DNA of 32,550 nt from Fibrobacter succinogenes (GTDB taxonomy: Bacteria > Fibrobacterota > Fibrobacteria > Fibrobacterales > Fibrobacteraceae), in the NCBI GenBank assembly GCA_902771595.1, contig CACXXH010000029.1, positions 1 to 32,550 of the forward strand, in the 5' to 3' direction. Of this stretch, positions 1 through 7,930 are shown piece after piece. A model generated the notes under the pieces. That model saw only the letters and a list, made by a program, of their open reading frames with translations. It made no database searches and was not told the origin of the DNA. The translations under genes were made by a program, and so were the position numbers. The stretch's first letter is position 1. The number at the start of each line of letters is the position of its first letter.

Positions 1-290
1 AGGAGAACGTAGCCGATAACCGTAAACGAAAGGAAAACAGCGAACATCTCGCCAATGTAGTACCACCCGATTTTCGGGAAAAGGTGGTATAGGGGCAAAA
101 GTGCATAGCCATAAATCGCGTTGACGAAGATCAGGTGAGGGTTGTAATCCGTACCCAGGGCTCCGGTAAGCCTTGCCGCCATAAAATAGTCGTCAATTGC
201 TCCGAATTTTAGGTCTCCAAAAATGAGACACAAGGCCAAAAAGAACAGATTGATGGCAAAAGAATATATTAACGCTCTTTTTATAGGCAT
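1..290 (-). CDS. Polytopic membrane protein, N-terminal part (runs off the window)
   Basis: Reading the minus strand from the ATG at 290 gives an open frame of 96 complete codons to the left edge, beginning MPIKRALIYSF. There is an N-terminal hydrophobic helix (about residues 7-24), a polar stretch with an acidic pair (GAIDDYF, ~30-36) followed by an extracytoplasmic-looking segment (TDYNPHLIFVNAIYG), then a second hydrophobic stretch (~80-96). The acidic pair after TM1 is typical of membrane GT-C-like or polysaccharide-locus integral membrane proteins, so a role in cell-surface glycan assembly is plausible, but no family is proven from 96 residues. It is divergent from the glycosyltransferase cluster starting 25 bp away. 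A TATATT lies 6 nt before its ATG and there is no Shine-Dalgarno, so the mRNA may be nearly leaderless. The C-terminus is not in the window. Confidence 0.65.
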   Translation of the reverse strand, partial: MPIKRALIYSFAINLFFLALCLIFGDLKFGAIDDYFMAARLTGALGTDYNPHLIFVNAIYGYALLPLYHLFPKIGWYYIGEMFAVFLSFTVIGYVL

Positions 291-294
291 ATTG

Positions 295-308
295 AAAATA
301 TATATTTT
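295..308. promoter_or_regulatory. Palindromic AT element, candidate shared -10 of a divergent promoter
   Basis: AAAATATATATTTT is a perfect 14-bp palindrome in the 25-bp gap between two divergent genes. It contains TATATT on the plus strand (301-306, 9 nt before the ATG at 316) and on the minus strand (302-297, 6 nt before the ATG at 290). No good -35 is visible in either direction. Read as overlapping -10 boxes firing both ways; this is inference. Confidence 0.45.
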
Positions 309-315
309 TTGTACG

Positions 316-1128
316 ATGTCTATACCCAAAATAATTCACTACTGTTGGCTGAGCGTCGAGCCGTTCCCGGAACTGGTCCAACGCTGCATGCAGAGCTGGA
401 AGGACAAGCTTCCAGATTATAAGCTTATGCTCTGGGATATGGATAAATTTGACATACATTCTGTTCCCTGGGTGGAACAGGCCTGTGCCGAAAAGAAGTG
501 GGCTTTTGCAGCAGATTACATCCGGCTTTATGCGCTGTACAATCATGGCGGCATCTATCTGGACAGCGATGTTGAAGTATTGAGGCCCTTTGACGATTTG
601 CTAAACAGGCCTTATTTTTTCGGTAGGGAGCACACTCCAGACAGAATCGACGCAAGCCACATAATCGAAGCAGCCACTTTTGGAGCGGAACCGCGCCATC
701 CGTTAATAAAAAAATGCTTGGACTATTACGAAGGCCGGAACTTCAAAATGGCGAACGGAGCTCTCGACACAACCGTTCTCCCCCATATCATGGCAAAAGT
801 CCTGAGCGACGCCGGCGTGATTGGCGAACTGCTCCCGATGCATTGCTTTTCGCCCAAAAATACCCGGACCCAAGTCGTAGAGGCGACCGCAGAAACCTAC
901 TCTGTCCATCATTTTAATGGCTCGTGGTATTCCAAAGCCCAACGGAAGCATGTGGAAGCGCGGATTTGGCTGTGCAAGAGATTTGGCGAAAGTCTTGGAA
1001 CTTTTCTCTCTACCATTTATGCAGTTTTTGTTAATTTGAAATACAACAGCGTTAGCGAAACATTTTCACGGTGCAAGCAGAAGGGCTTATCACTACTCCA
1101 GGCAAAGAAATGGCAATCCCGAAGGTAA
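316..1128 (+). CDS. DXD-type glycosyltransferase (Gly_transf_sug / GT32-like)
   Basis: A 270-residue protein starting MSIPKIIHYCWLS, the hallmark opening of the bacterial capsular-polysaccharide and OCH1-like sugar transferases (Pfam Gly_transf_sug). The WAFAADYIRLYALY helix and the DXD motif in YLDSDVEVL (about residues 85-93) bind the metal and sugar nucleotide. A conserved HHFNGSW segment follows near residue 200, as in the family. The protein probably acts at the cytoplasmic face, adding a sugar to a lipid-linked polysaccharide; donor and acceptor cannot be read. The frame is open from 223, but the family alignment fixes the start at 316. The next gene starts inside its last codons (19-nt overlap) and is a paralog in the same domain family, so this is a tandem duplication with divergence. 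Confidence 0.85.
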   Translation: MSIPKIIHYCWLSVEPFPELVQRCMQSWKDKLPDYKLMLWDMDKFDIHSVPWVEQACAEKKWAFAADYIRLYALYNHGGIYLDSDVEVLRPFDDLLNRPYFFGREHTPDRIDASHIIEAATFGAEPRHPLIKKCLDYYEGRNFKMANGALDTTVLPHIMAKVLSDAGVIGELLPMHCFSPKNTRTQVVEATAETYSVHHFNGSWYSKAQRKHVEARIWLCKRFGESLGTFLSTIYAVFVNLKYNSVSETFSRCKQKGLSLLQAKKWQSRR

Positions 1129-1820
1129 TACATTATTGCTGGCTGAGCGATGAACCGTATCCAGATCTCGTGCGAAAATGCATGGAGTCCTGGCAAAGGT
1201 ATTTACCCGACTACCAATTCGTTCTTTGGGATAAAGAAAAAATAAAGGAAATGGATTGTTCCTGGGTCAACAGTGCGATTGCGGCAAAGAAATGGGCGTT
1301 TGCAGCAGACTACATTCGCCTTTATGCTTTGTATAATTACGGCGGAATCTATCTGGATTGCGATGTTGAAGTTCTGAAACCTTTTGATGATTTGTTGGAA
1401 CGCTCCTATTTTGTAGGCAGAGAATCGCATAAAGATGTTATTGAGGCTGCCATAATGGGAGCGGAACCTGGTTTGGATTGGGTAAAAAATGCTTTGGATT
1501 GGTATAAATCGAAAGTATTTGATGCTACTCAATTAAACAACCCTTCAATTGCAATTCCCGTCATCTTGAAAAATGTTTTATCAAAAAAATTGAATGTTAC
1601 AATTTTTCCTGCGGAATTTTTTTCGCCTAAAGATAATAGAACTGGAAAAATAAAAACAACATCAAATACATATACGATACATCATTTCGACGGAAATTGG
1701 TTCAATGATTATCAGCGAGAATATTTTAGGATAAGGGTGAAATATTCGAAAAAGTATGGTGCTTTAGTGGGACTTTTTGTGGCATCATTTTTTTCGATTA
1801 GAAATAAATTATTCGGGTGA
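1110..1820 (+). CDS. DXD-type glycosyltransferase, paralog of the upstream gene
   Basis: A 236-residue protein beginning MAIPKVIHYCWLSDEPYPDL, nearly superposable on the preceding gene through residue ~100 (WAFAADYIRLYALY, then YLDCDVEVLKPFDDLLE with the DXD motif) and less similar after that. The family start motif fixes the ATG at 1110, inside the 3' end of the upstream gene, so the two are probably translationally coupled. Codon use is more AT-rich than in the upstream gene, and composition falls further through the following genes. A shorter insert before the HHFDGNWF motif suggests a different acceptor. Role: transfer of one sugar during assembly of a surface polysaccharide; specificity unknown. 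Confidence 0.85.
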   Translation: MAIPKVIHYCWLSDEPYPDLVRKCMESWQRYLPDYQFVLWDKEKIKEMDCSWVNSAIAAKKWAFAADYIRLYALYNYGGIYLDCDVEVLKPFDDLLERSYFVGRESHKDVIEAAIMGAEPGLDWVKNALDWYKSKVFDATQLNNPSIAIPVILKNVLSKKLNVTIFPAEFFSPKDNRTGKIKTTSNTYTIHHFDGNWFNDYQREYFRIRVKYSKKYGALVGLFVASFFSIRNKLFG

Positions 1821-1832
1821 AAGAAGAAGTAT

Positions 1833-3113
1833 ATGAGTAAGTCTAAACTGAATATACTATTTGATGCGACTGTTCTAGTAGATGGTTACATGGATTGTCA
1901 TGCAAGGACTGGAATGTATTTTGTCGCGGAGAATCTTTTAGATGAAATGCTTCGTAGAGAAGATATTGACGTTGTCTTGATGACGTTTCCTTCAAAATCA
2001 GCTGGATTGTATAAGATAAAACCTCAAAAGGCGACGATTTTAGATGATGAAAGTTTTCTGTCGAGAATCGTTTTTTCGTTGCTTTACGGAATTAAAAGAA
2101 GTAGAAGAAAGGTTTTCTCATTGACTCCCTTGCGGAAGGCTTTGTCGTTAATTGAGTTGATTTTAGAAAATGGGTATGAGACATATTATTCAAAATTCAT
2201 TTTTAGACGCTATAAGAAATGGATTAATTCAAATGAGGTTGTCTATTTTTCGCCAACGACCGATGCTCCAAAGTACCTTTATCATGAACAAAAAGTAAAA
2301 AAATTCATTGTTTTACTAGACGCTATACCATTTAAACTAAAAGGTTATGAGAAGCAACGGAATAATCGATGGATTTGTTATTTCTTAAACAAAGATTTTT
2401 ATTATTTCGCCATATCAGAATCGACTAAGAAAGATTTTTGTGAGATTTACCCGTCTATTAACCCGGAGCATATACAAGTAATTTATTTAGCGGCTAAAAA
2501 AACATTTTGCCCGCAGATGGAAGAAAAAAAGAAGGAATTGACAAAATCGAAATACGGAATACCGCTAGAAAAGAGATATGTCTTTAGTTTGTGCACTCTT
2601 GAGCCGCGAAAAAATCTTATACGAGCTGTAAAAAGTTTTATCCGATTTGCTGAGAAAAATTCTGTTGGTGATATGATTTTTGCATTAGGTGGACCTGCTT
2701 GGAAGGATTTTGAAAAGCAATTGGAAAATGATGCTGATATAAGCGGCTTATATTCTAAGTATGTAGTTTGGATTGGGTATGTTGATGATGATGATTTGCC
2801 TGTACTTTATAGTAACGCGGAATGGTTTGTTTATACCAGCCAGTATGAAGGCTTTGGACTTCCTCCATTAGAGGCTATGCAATGCGGTTGTCCTGTAATT
2901 ACAAGCAATAACTCGTCGTTGCCAGAAGTTGTAGGCGATGCCGGTATAATGATTGACTGGGATAGCAATGACCAACATATAAAGGCATATGAGGAATATT
3001 ATTTTGATGAACAATTGCGAAAAGATAATGCTCAAAAGGGTTTACAAAGATCGAAGTCTTTTTCATGGAGAAAAGCAATAGATGAAATGCTGAGGAGGAT
3101 GTCCAATGAGTAG
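1833..3113 (+). CDS. Glycosyltransferase family 4 (GT-B fold)
   Basis: A 426-residue GT-B enzyme. The N-terminal Rossmann-like acceptor domain opens with [12 protein letters not shown]. The C-terminal Glycos_transf_1 domain contains [12 protein letters not shown] (about residues 248-260), the [12 protein letters not shown] linker, the [11 protein letters not shown] donor-binding motif with its catalytic Glu, and the [15 protein letters not shown] loop. Such enzymes are retaining GTs that build O-antigen or capsule repeats in the cytoplasm. The start at 1833 is 12 nt after the previous stop, with an AGAAG ribosome site. The last 8 nt overlap the next gene. Its C-terminal half is almost identical in protein sequence to the GT4 at 4316-5587, while the N-terminal acceptor halves have diverged. 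Very AT-rich. Confidence 0.88.
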   Translation: MSKSKLNILFDATVLVDGYMDCHARTGMYFVAENLLDEMLRREDIDVVLMTFPSKSAGLYKIKPQKATILDDESFLSRIVFSLLYGIKRSRRKVFSLTPLRKALSLIELILENGYETYYSKFIFRRYKKWINSNEVVYFSPTTDAPKYLYHEQKVKKFIVLLDAIPFKLKGYEKQRNNRWICYFLNKDFYYFAISESTKKDFCEIYPSINPEHIQVIYLAAKKTFCPQMEEKKKELTKSKYGIPLEKRYVFSLCTLEPRKNLIRAVKSFIRFAEKNSVGDMIFALGGPAWKDFEKQLENDADISGLYSKYVVWIGYVDDDDLPVLYSNAEWFVYTSQYEGFGLPPLEAMQCGCPVITSNNSSLPEVVGDAGIMIDWDSNDQHIKAYEEYYFDEQLRKDNAQKGLQRSKSFSWRKAIDEMLRRMSNE

Positions 3114-4308
3114 CGTCATCTATGATTTGACCAATTTTGCAGAAATGCTGAGCGAAACAGACGCTGATGCAAAGAAAATTGCGGAAGAACAGCGTAAAAT
3201 CGAGAATGTACTAGAACAACATGCTGCGAATATTTATCTTTATGTTTCTCCCAGAAAGTATCCCTTGGAATTTAAAATAAAAGATGAGATCTTCCCTCAA
3301 GGCGTTTTTTTGCATGAATTTTCAAATTATTATTTAGTTGTTCTCGCTAAGATTTATTTAAAATTGCATGGGAAAAAGTCTAGGTTTTTCTTGTTGGGTT
3401 CATGGTTGTTGGAATGTTTTTTTTATTTGTTTATTTCGGTCTCTTCGAAGAAAAACATATTAAAATCTGCTGATTACTATTATTCAGAAAAGGAACGCAT
3501 TCCTGGAGAGCTCAAAACGTACAAAAACCTAGAAAAAATAAATTCTTTGGATAATGTTCCGGAAAAAACTCGGGACAAACTAAATATAATTTTCCGCATG
3601 TGCGATAAGGTGAGCGCATCTAGTGCAAGCAAGCGATGCTTTAATGTTTCTAAAAACAATCTTATAAAAAGAACATTGCTTTCTTTGCAGAAATGTGTGG
3701 AGAAATATACATCACCTCTAAAAATCTATTGCGTAGCAGATAATTGCAGTGAGGATATTGTTTCGTATTTTTCAAATATGTTTCCTGATTCTGAATTGAT
3801 AAAGTTGTTTTCCGGGAATGCAAAATCTTTTTGCGAATGCATTGAATTAGCCTGTCGAATTCCAGATGGAGAACAGATTTATTTTATTGAAGACGACTAT
3901 CTAATGCTGAATGAAAATGTGTTAAATCTATTGAATTTCAATCTTGAACAACTGAGCAAAGAAAATGGCAAAAAAATAGCGATAATGCCTGACGATTACC
4001 CAGATCGATACAAAAATGGGGCCATTCAAACAGAATGTAGAGTTACAAGACAGGGTCATTTTTTGAAAATAGATAGAACGACATGTACATTTGCTACTTA
4101 TTCCGATGTTGTAAAAAAGAATAAAAAAACATTTCTGAAATTTATTGATTGGCCTCGTGTAACAGAAGAAAAGTCGATAAACAATGTCTGGAAAAAAACA
4201 CCTCTTTATCAACCCGTTCCAGCCTGGACTTTGCATTGTCAAACGAGAAGCGTGGTGCCGATTTATTTGGATTATAGAAGAATAAAGAATTATTTAGAAA
4301 GAGGATAA
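3106..4308 (+). CDS. Chimeric protein: GT4-type N-terminal segment plus GT-A-like transferase
   Basis: A 400-residue protein. Residues ~1-145 (VIYDLTNF..., NIYLYVSPRKYPLEF, KSADYYYS) follow the layout of the acceptor domain of the neighbouring GT4 enzymes but lack the GT4 donor domain. Residues ~160-400 match the 261-residue protein encoded on the opposite strand at 5582-6367: KRCFNVSKNNLIKR, YCVADNCSED, FIEDDYL (an EDD cluster resembling a GT-A metal site), MPDDYPDRY and a C-terminal PAWTLHCQ. It therefore looks like a fusion of two glycosyltransferase parts. The start has an excellent GAGGAGG ribosome site and overlaps the upstream stop by 8 nt. Whether the N-terminal piece is functional or a deletion scar is unknown. 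Sugar transfer is inferred from fold-like motifs and context. Confidence 0.7.
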   Translation: MSSVIYDLTNFAEMLSETDADAKKIAEEQRKIENVLEQHAANIYLYVSPRKYPLEFKIKDEIFPQGVFLHEFSNYYLVVLAKIYLKLHGKKSRFFLLGSWLLECFFYLFISVSSKKNILKSADYYYSEKERIPGELKTYKNLEKINSLDNVPEKTRDKLNIIFRMCDKVSASSASKRCFNVSKNNLIKRTLLSLQKCVEKYTSPLKIYCVADNCSEDIVSYFSNMFPDSELIKLFSGNAKSFCECIELACRIPDGEQIYFIEDDYLMLNENVLNLLNFNLEQLSKENGKKIAIMPDDYPDRYKNGAIQTECRVTRQGHFLKIDRTTCTFATYSDVVKKNKKTFLKFIDWPRVTEEKSINNVWKKTPLYQPVPAWTLHCQTRSVVPIYLDYRRIKNYLERG

Positions 4309-4315
4309 ATTTGAA

Positions 4316-5587
4316 ATGATTAAACTGATTTTTGATGCTACAGTTGTTACAAATTTTTTCAAAATGAATTCGGCTCGCAGTGGCATTTTTTTTGCTGCTT
4401 ATAACATTCTTAATACACTGATGGAACGAACCGACATTGATGTGTATTTGTATATTTCGCCAGATAAATTTGTTGAAGCAAAAAAATTAAAAAAAATTGT
4501 ATATCCAAATGCAAAATTTGTTTTAGATTTAAATAAACATAATTTTTTAACAACTATGAACCTATTTTTTTGGGAAAAACACTCTAAGTATTTTTCCCAT
4601 ACATTCTTCCGAAAATTTTTCGCAATCGGCATTGTATTTTCTCAAAAAATTCTTTGTTTCCTTGCAAAACGAGAATTCCAAATGGATGTTTTCCAAAATG
4701 CTGATGTCTTTTTTTCACCTGCATTTGAGATTCCCAAAATCGTACGAAAGAATTCAAATTTATTAGCATGTGCATTGCTCTATGATGCGACGCCTTTTTT
4801 GTTTAAAGGGTATAATGTTGGAGGCTTTAATGCGATAAACAAATTGTTAAAATCTTCTCGCACTGGTGATTTTTTCTTTTTTGATTCAAATTCCGCTAAA
4901 AATGATTTTGAAAAAAATTTCCCAAATATTTTCGACAATAACTCGGCAGTCGTTCACTTGGCGGCGAATAAAGTTTTCAAAATAAATAAAAACGTTCAAT
5001 CTCAAAATGAAATAAAGAAGAAATATAACATTCCTAATGGAAAAAAATACATTTTTAGCTTGTGTACGCTAGAACCACGAAAAAATCTAGTTCGTATAGC
5101 AAAAACGTTTGTAGCTTTTGCTCAAAAGAACAACCTTCATGACATTGTTCTTGTACTAGGCGGGGGGCATTGGGATGATTTCAAAAAAATAATTGAGAAA
5201 GAAATTGAAGGCTTTAAAAGTTATTCTGATTTGATAATTAAAGCCGGTTATATTGACGATGATGATTTGCCTATTCTGTATAGCCATGCCGAATGGTTTG
5301 TTTACACCAGTCAATACGAAGGTTTTGGTTTGCCTCCGTTAGAAGCAATGCAGTGTGGTTGTCCTGTGATTACGAGTAACAATTCATCTTTGCCCGAAGT
5401 TGTCGGTGATGCTGGAATAATGATAGATTGGGATAGCGATGAACAGCATATTGAGGCTTACGAAAAATATTACTTCAATGAGAAATTACGGAAAGAAAAT
5501 AGTCAAAAGGGCCTAGAACGGGCAAAAATCTTTTCGTGGGAAAAAACCGTGGATAAAATGGTTGAAGTCTTGAAAAAAAGATTATAG
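4316..5587 (+). CDS. Glycosyltransferase family 4 (paralog of 1833-3113)
   Basis: A 423-residue GT-B protein. The N-terminal acceptor domain ([12 protein letters not shown]) is clearly divergent from that of the 1833 gene. The C-terminal donor domain is nearly identical to it: [51 protein letters not shown]. At DNA level the two C-terminal halves differ mainly at third codon positions, so protein identity is held by selection rather than very recent copying. A shared sugar-nucleotide donor with different acceptors is the natural reading. The start follows the previous gene by 7 nt with a GAGGA site. The 3' end overlaps the convergent gene on the other strand by 6 nt, with no room for a terminator. 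Confidence 0.87.
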   Translation: MIKLIFDATVVTNFFKMNSARSGIFFAAYNILNTLMERTDIDVYLYISPDKFVEAKKLKKIVYPNAKFVLDLNKHNFLTTMNLFFWEKHSKYFSHTFFRKFFAIGIVFSQKILCFLAKREFQMDVFQNADVFFSPAFEIPKIVRKNSNLLACALLYDATPFLFKGYNVGGFNAINKLLKSSRTGDFFFFDSNSAKNDFEKNFPNIFDNNSAVVHLAANKVFKINKNVQSQNEIKKKYNIPNGKKYIFSLCTLEPRKNLVRIAKTFVAFAQKNNLHDIVLVLGGGHWDDFKKIIEKEIEGFKSYSDLIIKAGYIDDDDLPILYSHAEWFVYTSQYEGFGLPPLEAMQCGCPVITSNNSSLPEVVGDAGIMIDWDSDEQHIEAYEKYYFNEKLRKENSQKGLERAKIFSWEKTVDKMVEVLKKRL

Positions 5588-6367
5588 AGGTGATTCAAAA
5601 TAAGTTTTTAATTGCTCAAAATCAATGTATCGAGGAACGATTTCTTTCAGTTGGCAATGAAGTGTCCATGCTGGAATTGGTTGGTAAAGGGGGATTTTTT
5701 TCCATAATTTATTTCTCTGAACGATCGCTTTTTGAGAGCCGCGAGTATAATTTTTAAACACCATAAGATACTTGCGAAATTTTTTTATATTCCCTGCAAA
5801 AGTTGCAAATGTACAGGTAGATTTATCGATTCGTAAAAAGTGCCCTGTATTTGTTATGCGACATTCTGTTTCTATTTTGTTGTTTGTGTATCTATCGGGG
5901 TAATCGTCGGGCATGATTGCTATTGGTGTATTTGATTCCAAACTGAGTTCATTAAGGTTTTTATTCAATTTGCACAAAACATCATCGTGGAGAAAGAGAT
6001 AGTCATCTTCAAGAAAAAAAACTTGATCGTTGTCGTCTAAAGAGTTTGCAATTTCTACGCATTTGCAGAATGATTCTGCATTGCCAAGTTTTTCGTATGT
6101 TTGAAGATCTATTTGAGGGAAGTGCTCTTTTAAGAATTCTATTAATTCTTCACTACAATTGTCTGCAATGCAGTAGAAATGTAGTGGCTGATTATATGCA
6201 GAAATGTTCTTTTCTAAGGAAAGTAAGCATTTCTTTATTAAAGCTGTTTTGCTAATGTTGAAACAGCGCTTCTCGCCATTAATGATTTCAACGCTATCAC
6301 AGACTCTGTAAATGATGACGAGTCTTTTTGACTGTGGAATGGGTTTCTTTTCTTTCTTCAAAAACAT
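5582..6367 (-). CDS. GT-A-like transferase, stand-alone paralog of the 3106 C-terminal domain
   Basis: A 261-residue protein with the same motif series as residues 160-400 of the gene at 3106: KRCFNISKTALIKK, YCIADNCSEE, FLEDDYLFLH (putative metal-binding acidic cluster), MPDDYPDRY, DKSTCTFATF, PAWTLHCQ. Its length suggests this is the complete catalytic unit and that the 3106 gene carries an extra N-terminal segment. It is oriented against the rest of the glycosyltransferase cluster. Its ATG lies 2 nt after the stop of the upstream DUF4062 gene, and its GAGGAG ribosome site lies inside that gene, so the two are probably co-transcribed and coupled. No signal peptide or membrane segment is seen. 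Specific substrate unknown. Confidence 0.7.
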   Translation of the reverse strand: MFLKKEKKPIPQSKRLVIIYRVCDSVEIINGEKRCFNISKTALIKKCLLSLEKNISAYNQPLHFYCIADNCSEELIEFLKEHFPQIDLQTYEKLGNAESFCKCVEIANSLDDNDQVFFLEDDYLFLHDDVLCKLNKNLNELSLESNTPIAIMPDDYPDRYTNNKIETECRITNTGHFLRIDKSTCTFATFAGNIKKFRKYLMVFKNYTRGSQKAIVQRNKLWKKIPLYQPIPAWTLHCQLKEIVPRYIDFEQLKTYFESPL

Positions 6368-6369
6368 GG

Positions 6370-7827
6370 CTACTCCTCAACCACTTCCCAGTGGCCGCTA
6401 TAGCCGCTTCCTACAAAACGAATTTTATCGTTCATTTCTTTTATTCTTCTTGCTATTGTGCGTGGCGATGTTTGAGTTGCTGTGGCGATGTCTTTTCTAG
6501 AAATTTTAGGTTTTGCTTTTATAAGGCTGATGATTTTCTCTTCTAGTTGCTTTTGAGTGCCATCTTGAGTGCCATCTTGGGTGCCATCTTGGGTGCCATC
6601 TTGGGTGCCATCTTGGGTGCCAGGTCGCCAAATAATCACCTTGAAGTCGCCATCTTGCTCAAATAGGGGCTTTTTCAGGCCATGCTGTAGGCAAAGTTTT
6701 ACGATTTCCCCGGTGCCGGTTCCAGCCTTTTCTATGAACCCCGAACGCTGCAGGGGTTCTGCAATCAATGGGTTGTTGGGGTGCGATTTGTGAGGCTTGT
6801 AAAGCTGTTGCGTGGTCAATTCATACGGCAACTGTCCTGGATTCCAAATCTCGAGACGGTTTTTGAACAGCATCACTTGTACACTGGCGTTGCTTGTGTA
6901 GTCTCGGTGGCATATTGCGTTGACAATCGCTTCGCGTACGGCTTCGCCGGGTAATTCGGGCTTTGTCGGCACGGAAGCACTTTTGGCTCTTGTGCCAATC
7001 CACATGTTGATGCGGCTCATGACAAAACTTGTTGCCTGATCTACAAGTTGGAAAATGTCCCCCTTGTAAATCTGTAACGACGGGATGGGCTTTTCGATTT
7101 CGTTGCCGTAAAATTGCATGCATTTGACTTCGGACGAAATAAAGAACTTTTGCGGTTTTTTTCCGAAAAGAAGAATGGCGGCGTTTGTCAAGTGCCCAGA
7201 TTCGTCCATCAGACTCAGGTGCGTTAGCAGGTCCGTTGCGGATATGTTTTCTTTAAATTTGAAGTTTCTTTTTTGTTTGGATAACTCGATAAAAGATTTG
7301 ATTTTATCGTCGCTTATGTCTTTTATTGTCGCTTCGTTGTCCTTGGCTTGATCAAAGGGGACTAGACGGAACAATTCTTTTTCTTCAAGATAGAGGGCTA
7401 ACGATTTGTAAACGGCAGCCTTCAACTCCTCGTAATTGTCGAAGGTCCTACGGACAACATCTGCCTCTACCTTTTGAATAAAGGTTTTCTCCTTGGCTTG
7501 TCGTTTAGAAGAATCTCTCTTTATGTAGATAAGACAGTCTTTGTGTAGTTTGTGGGCGAGGTTGTATTCCTGTTCCGTTGGGGAAAGCCCAGCCTTGTTT
7601 TGGAAGCCGTATTCGTCACCAAAAATGCCAAGGTAGATATCGCTCTTTTCAACTTCTTTCAGATACACTGTTGAAGTCGAACGCCCTGATGCAGGGTAAT
7701 CTTCAAAAATGAACGGCACAAAGAATTTCGATAGTATGGGATCATCCATTAAATAGTCGAAAAGCCGCTTGCGCTCTTCCGCAAACTCTTTCTGTACGCT
7801 ACTTATGAAAATTCTTTTCTTTGGCAT
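6370..7827 (-). CDS. DUF4062 / GHKL-type ATPase / winged-helix protein (Schlafen- or RecG-like regulator)
   Basis: A 485-residue protein. Residues 1-~95 are a DUF4062 domain (KKRIFISSVQKEF, SDIYLGIFGDEYG), a fold associated with signalling and conflict proteins. Residues ~180-400 resemble the C-terminal ATP-binding part of AlbA/Schlafen and so-called RecG-like regulators (HATPase_c_4), with the N-box EAVREAIVNAICHRDY at ~295-310 and a GTGTGE loop at 369-374. A linker of five GTQD repeats plus GTQ (403-425) leads to a winged helix (~428-470) with SRKDIATATQTSPRTIARR as recognition region. The start is supported by GAGGAA 6 nt upstream. Probable role: ATP-responsive transcriptional regulator or defence effector. 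The GTQD linker is encoded by a 12-bp minisatellite and may vary in length between strains. Confidence 0.75.
   Translation of the reverse strand: MPKKRIFISSVQKEFAEERKRLFDYLMDDPILSKFFVPFIFEDYPASGRSTSTVYLKEVEKSDIYLGIFGDEYGFQNKAGLSPTEQEYNLAHKLHKDCLIYIKRDSSKRQAKEKTFIQKVEADVVRRTFDNYEELKAAVYKSLALYLEEKELFRLVPFDQAKDNEATIKDISDDKIKSFIELSKQKRNFKFKENISATDLLTHLSLMDESGHLTNAAILLFGKKPQKFFISSEVKCMQFYGNEIEKPIPSLQIYKGDIFQLVDQATSFVMSRINMWIGTRAKSASVPTKPELPGEAVREAIVNAICHRDYTSNASVQVMLFKNRLEIWNPGQLPYELTTQQLYKPHKSHPNNPLIAEPLQRSGFIEKAGTGTGEIVKLCLQHGLKKPLFEQDGDFKVIIWRPGTQDGTQDGTQDGTQDGTQDGTQKQLEEKIISLIKAKPKISRKDIATATQTSPRTIARRIKEMNDKIRFVGSGYSGHWEVVEE
6557..6622. repeat. 12-bp minisatellite encoding (GTQD)n
   Basis: Five full copies of a 12-bp unit (plus-strand gtgccatcttgg; the first copy ends ga) and a half copy. 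Units start at 6557, 6569, 6581, 6593 and 6605, with the partial copy at 6617. The period is a multiple of three, so copy-number change keeps the reading frame and only alters linker length in the DUF4062 protein. Confidence 0.9.
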
Positions 7828-7844
7828 GGCTATTCCTCACCGGA

Positions 7845-7874
7845 AATATACATTCTATGGGGTGGTTCGGGCAA
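7845..7874 (-). promoter_or_regulatory. Candidate sigma-70-type promoter of the DUF4062 gene
   Basis: On the minus strand, TTGCCC (7874-7869), an 18-nt spacer and TATATT (7850-7845) lie upstream of the ATG at 7827. The -10 is 17 nt from the start codon, leaving room for a short leader with GAGGAA. The G10/C10 tract ends 7 nt upstream of the -35. Confidence 0.45.
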
Positions 7875-7881
7875 TAGGGAC

Positions 7882-7891
7882 GGGGGGGGGG
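7882..7891. repeat. Homopolymeric G10 tract
   Basis: Ten consecutive G (C10 on the coding strand of the downstream gene) in the 103-bp gap between two minus-strand genes, just upstream of the candidate promoter of the DUF4062 gene. Tracts this long are slippage-prone, and their length can change promoter strength when placed near a -35. Confidence 0.9.
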
Positions 7892-7930
7892 CTAGATGAA
7901 TTCAAGGATGATTTACAAAACTTGTGTCAA

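Noticed and set aside
6557..6622. Short repeats as a CRISPR-like array
   Set aside because: Units are contiguous without spacers and lie in frame inside a coding region.
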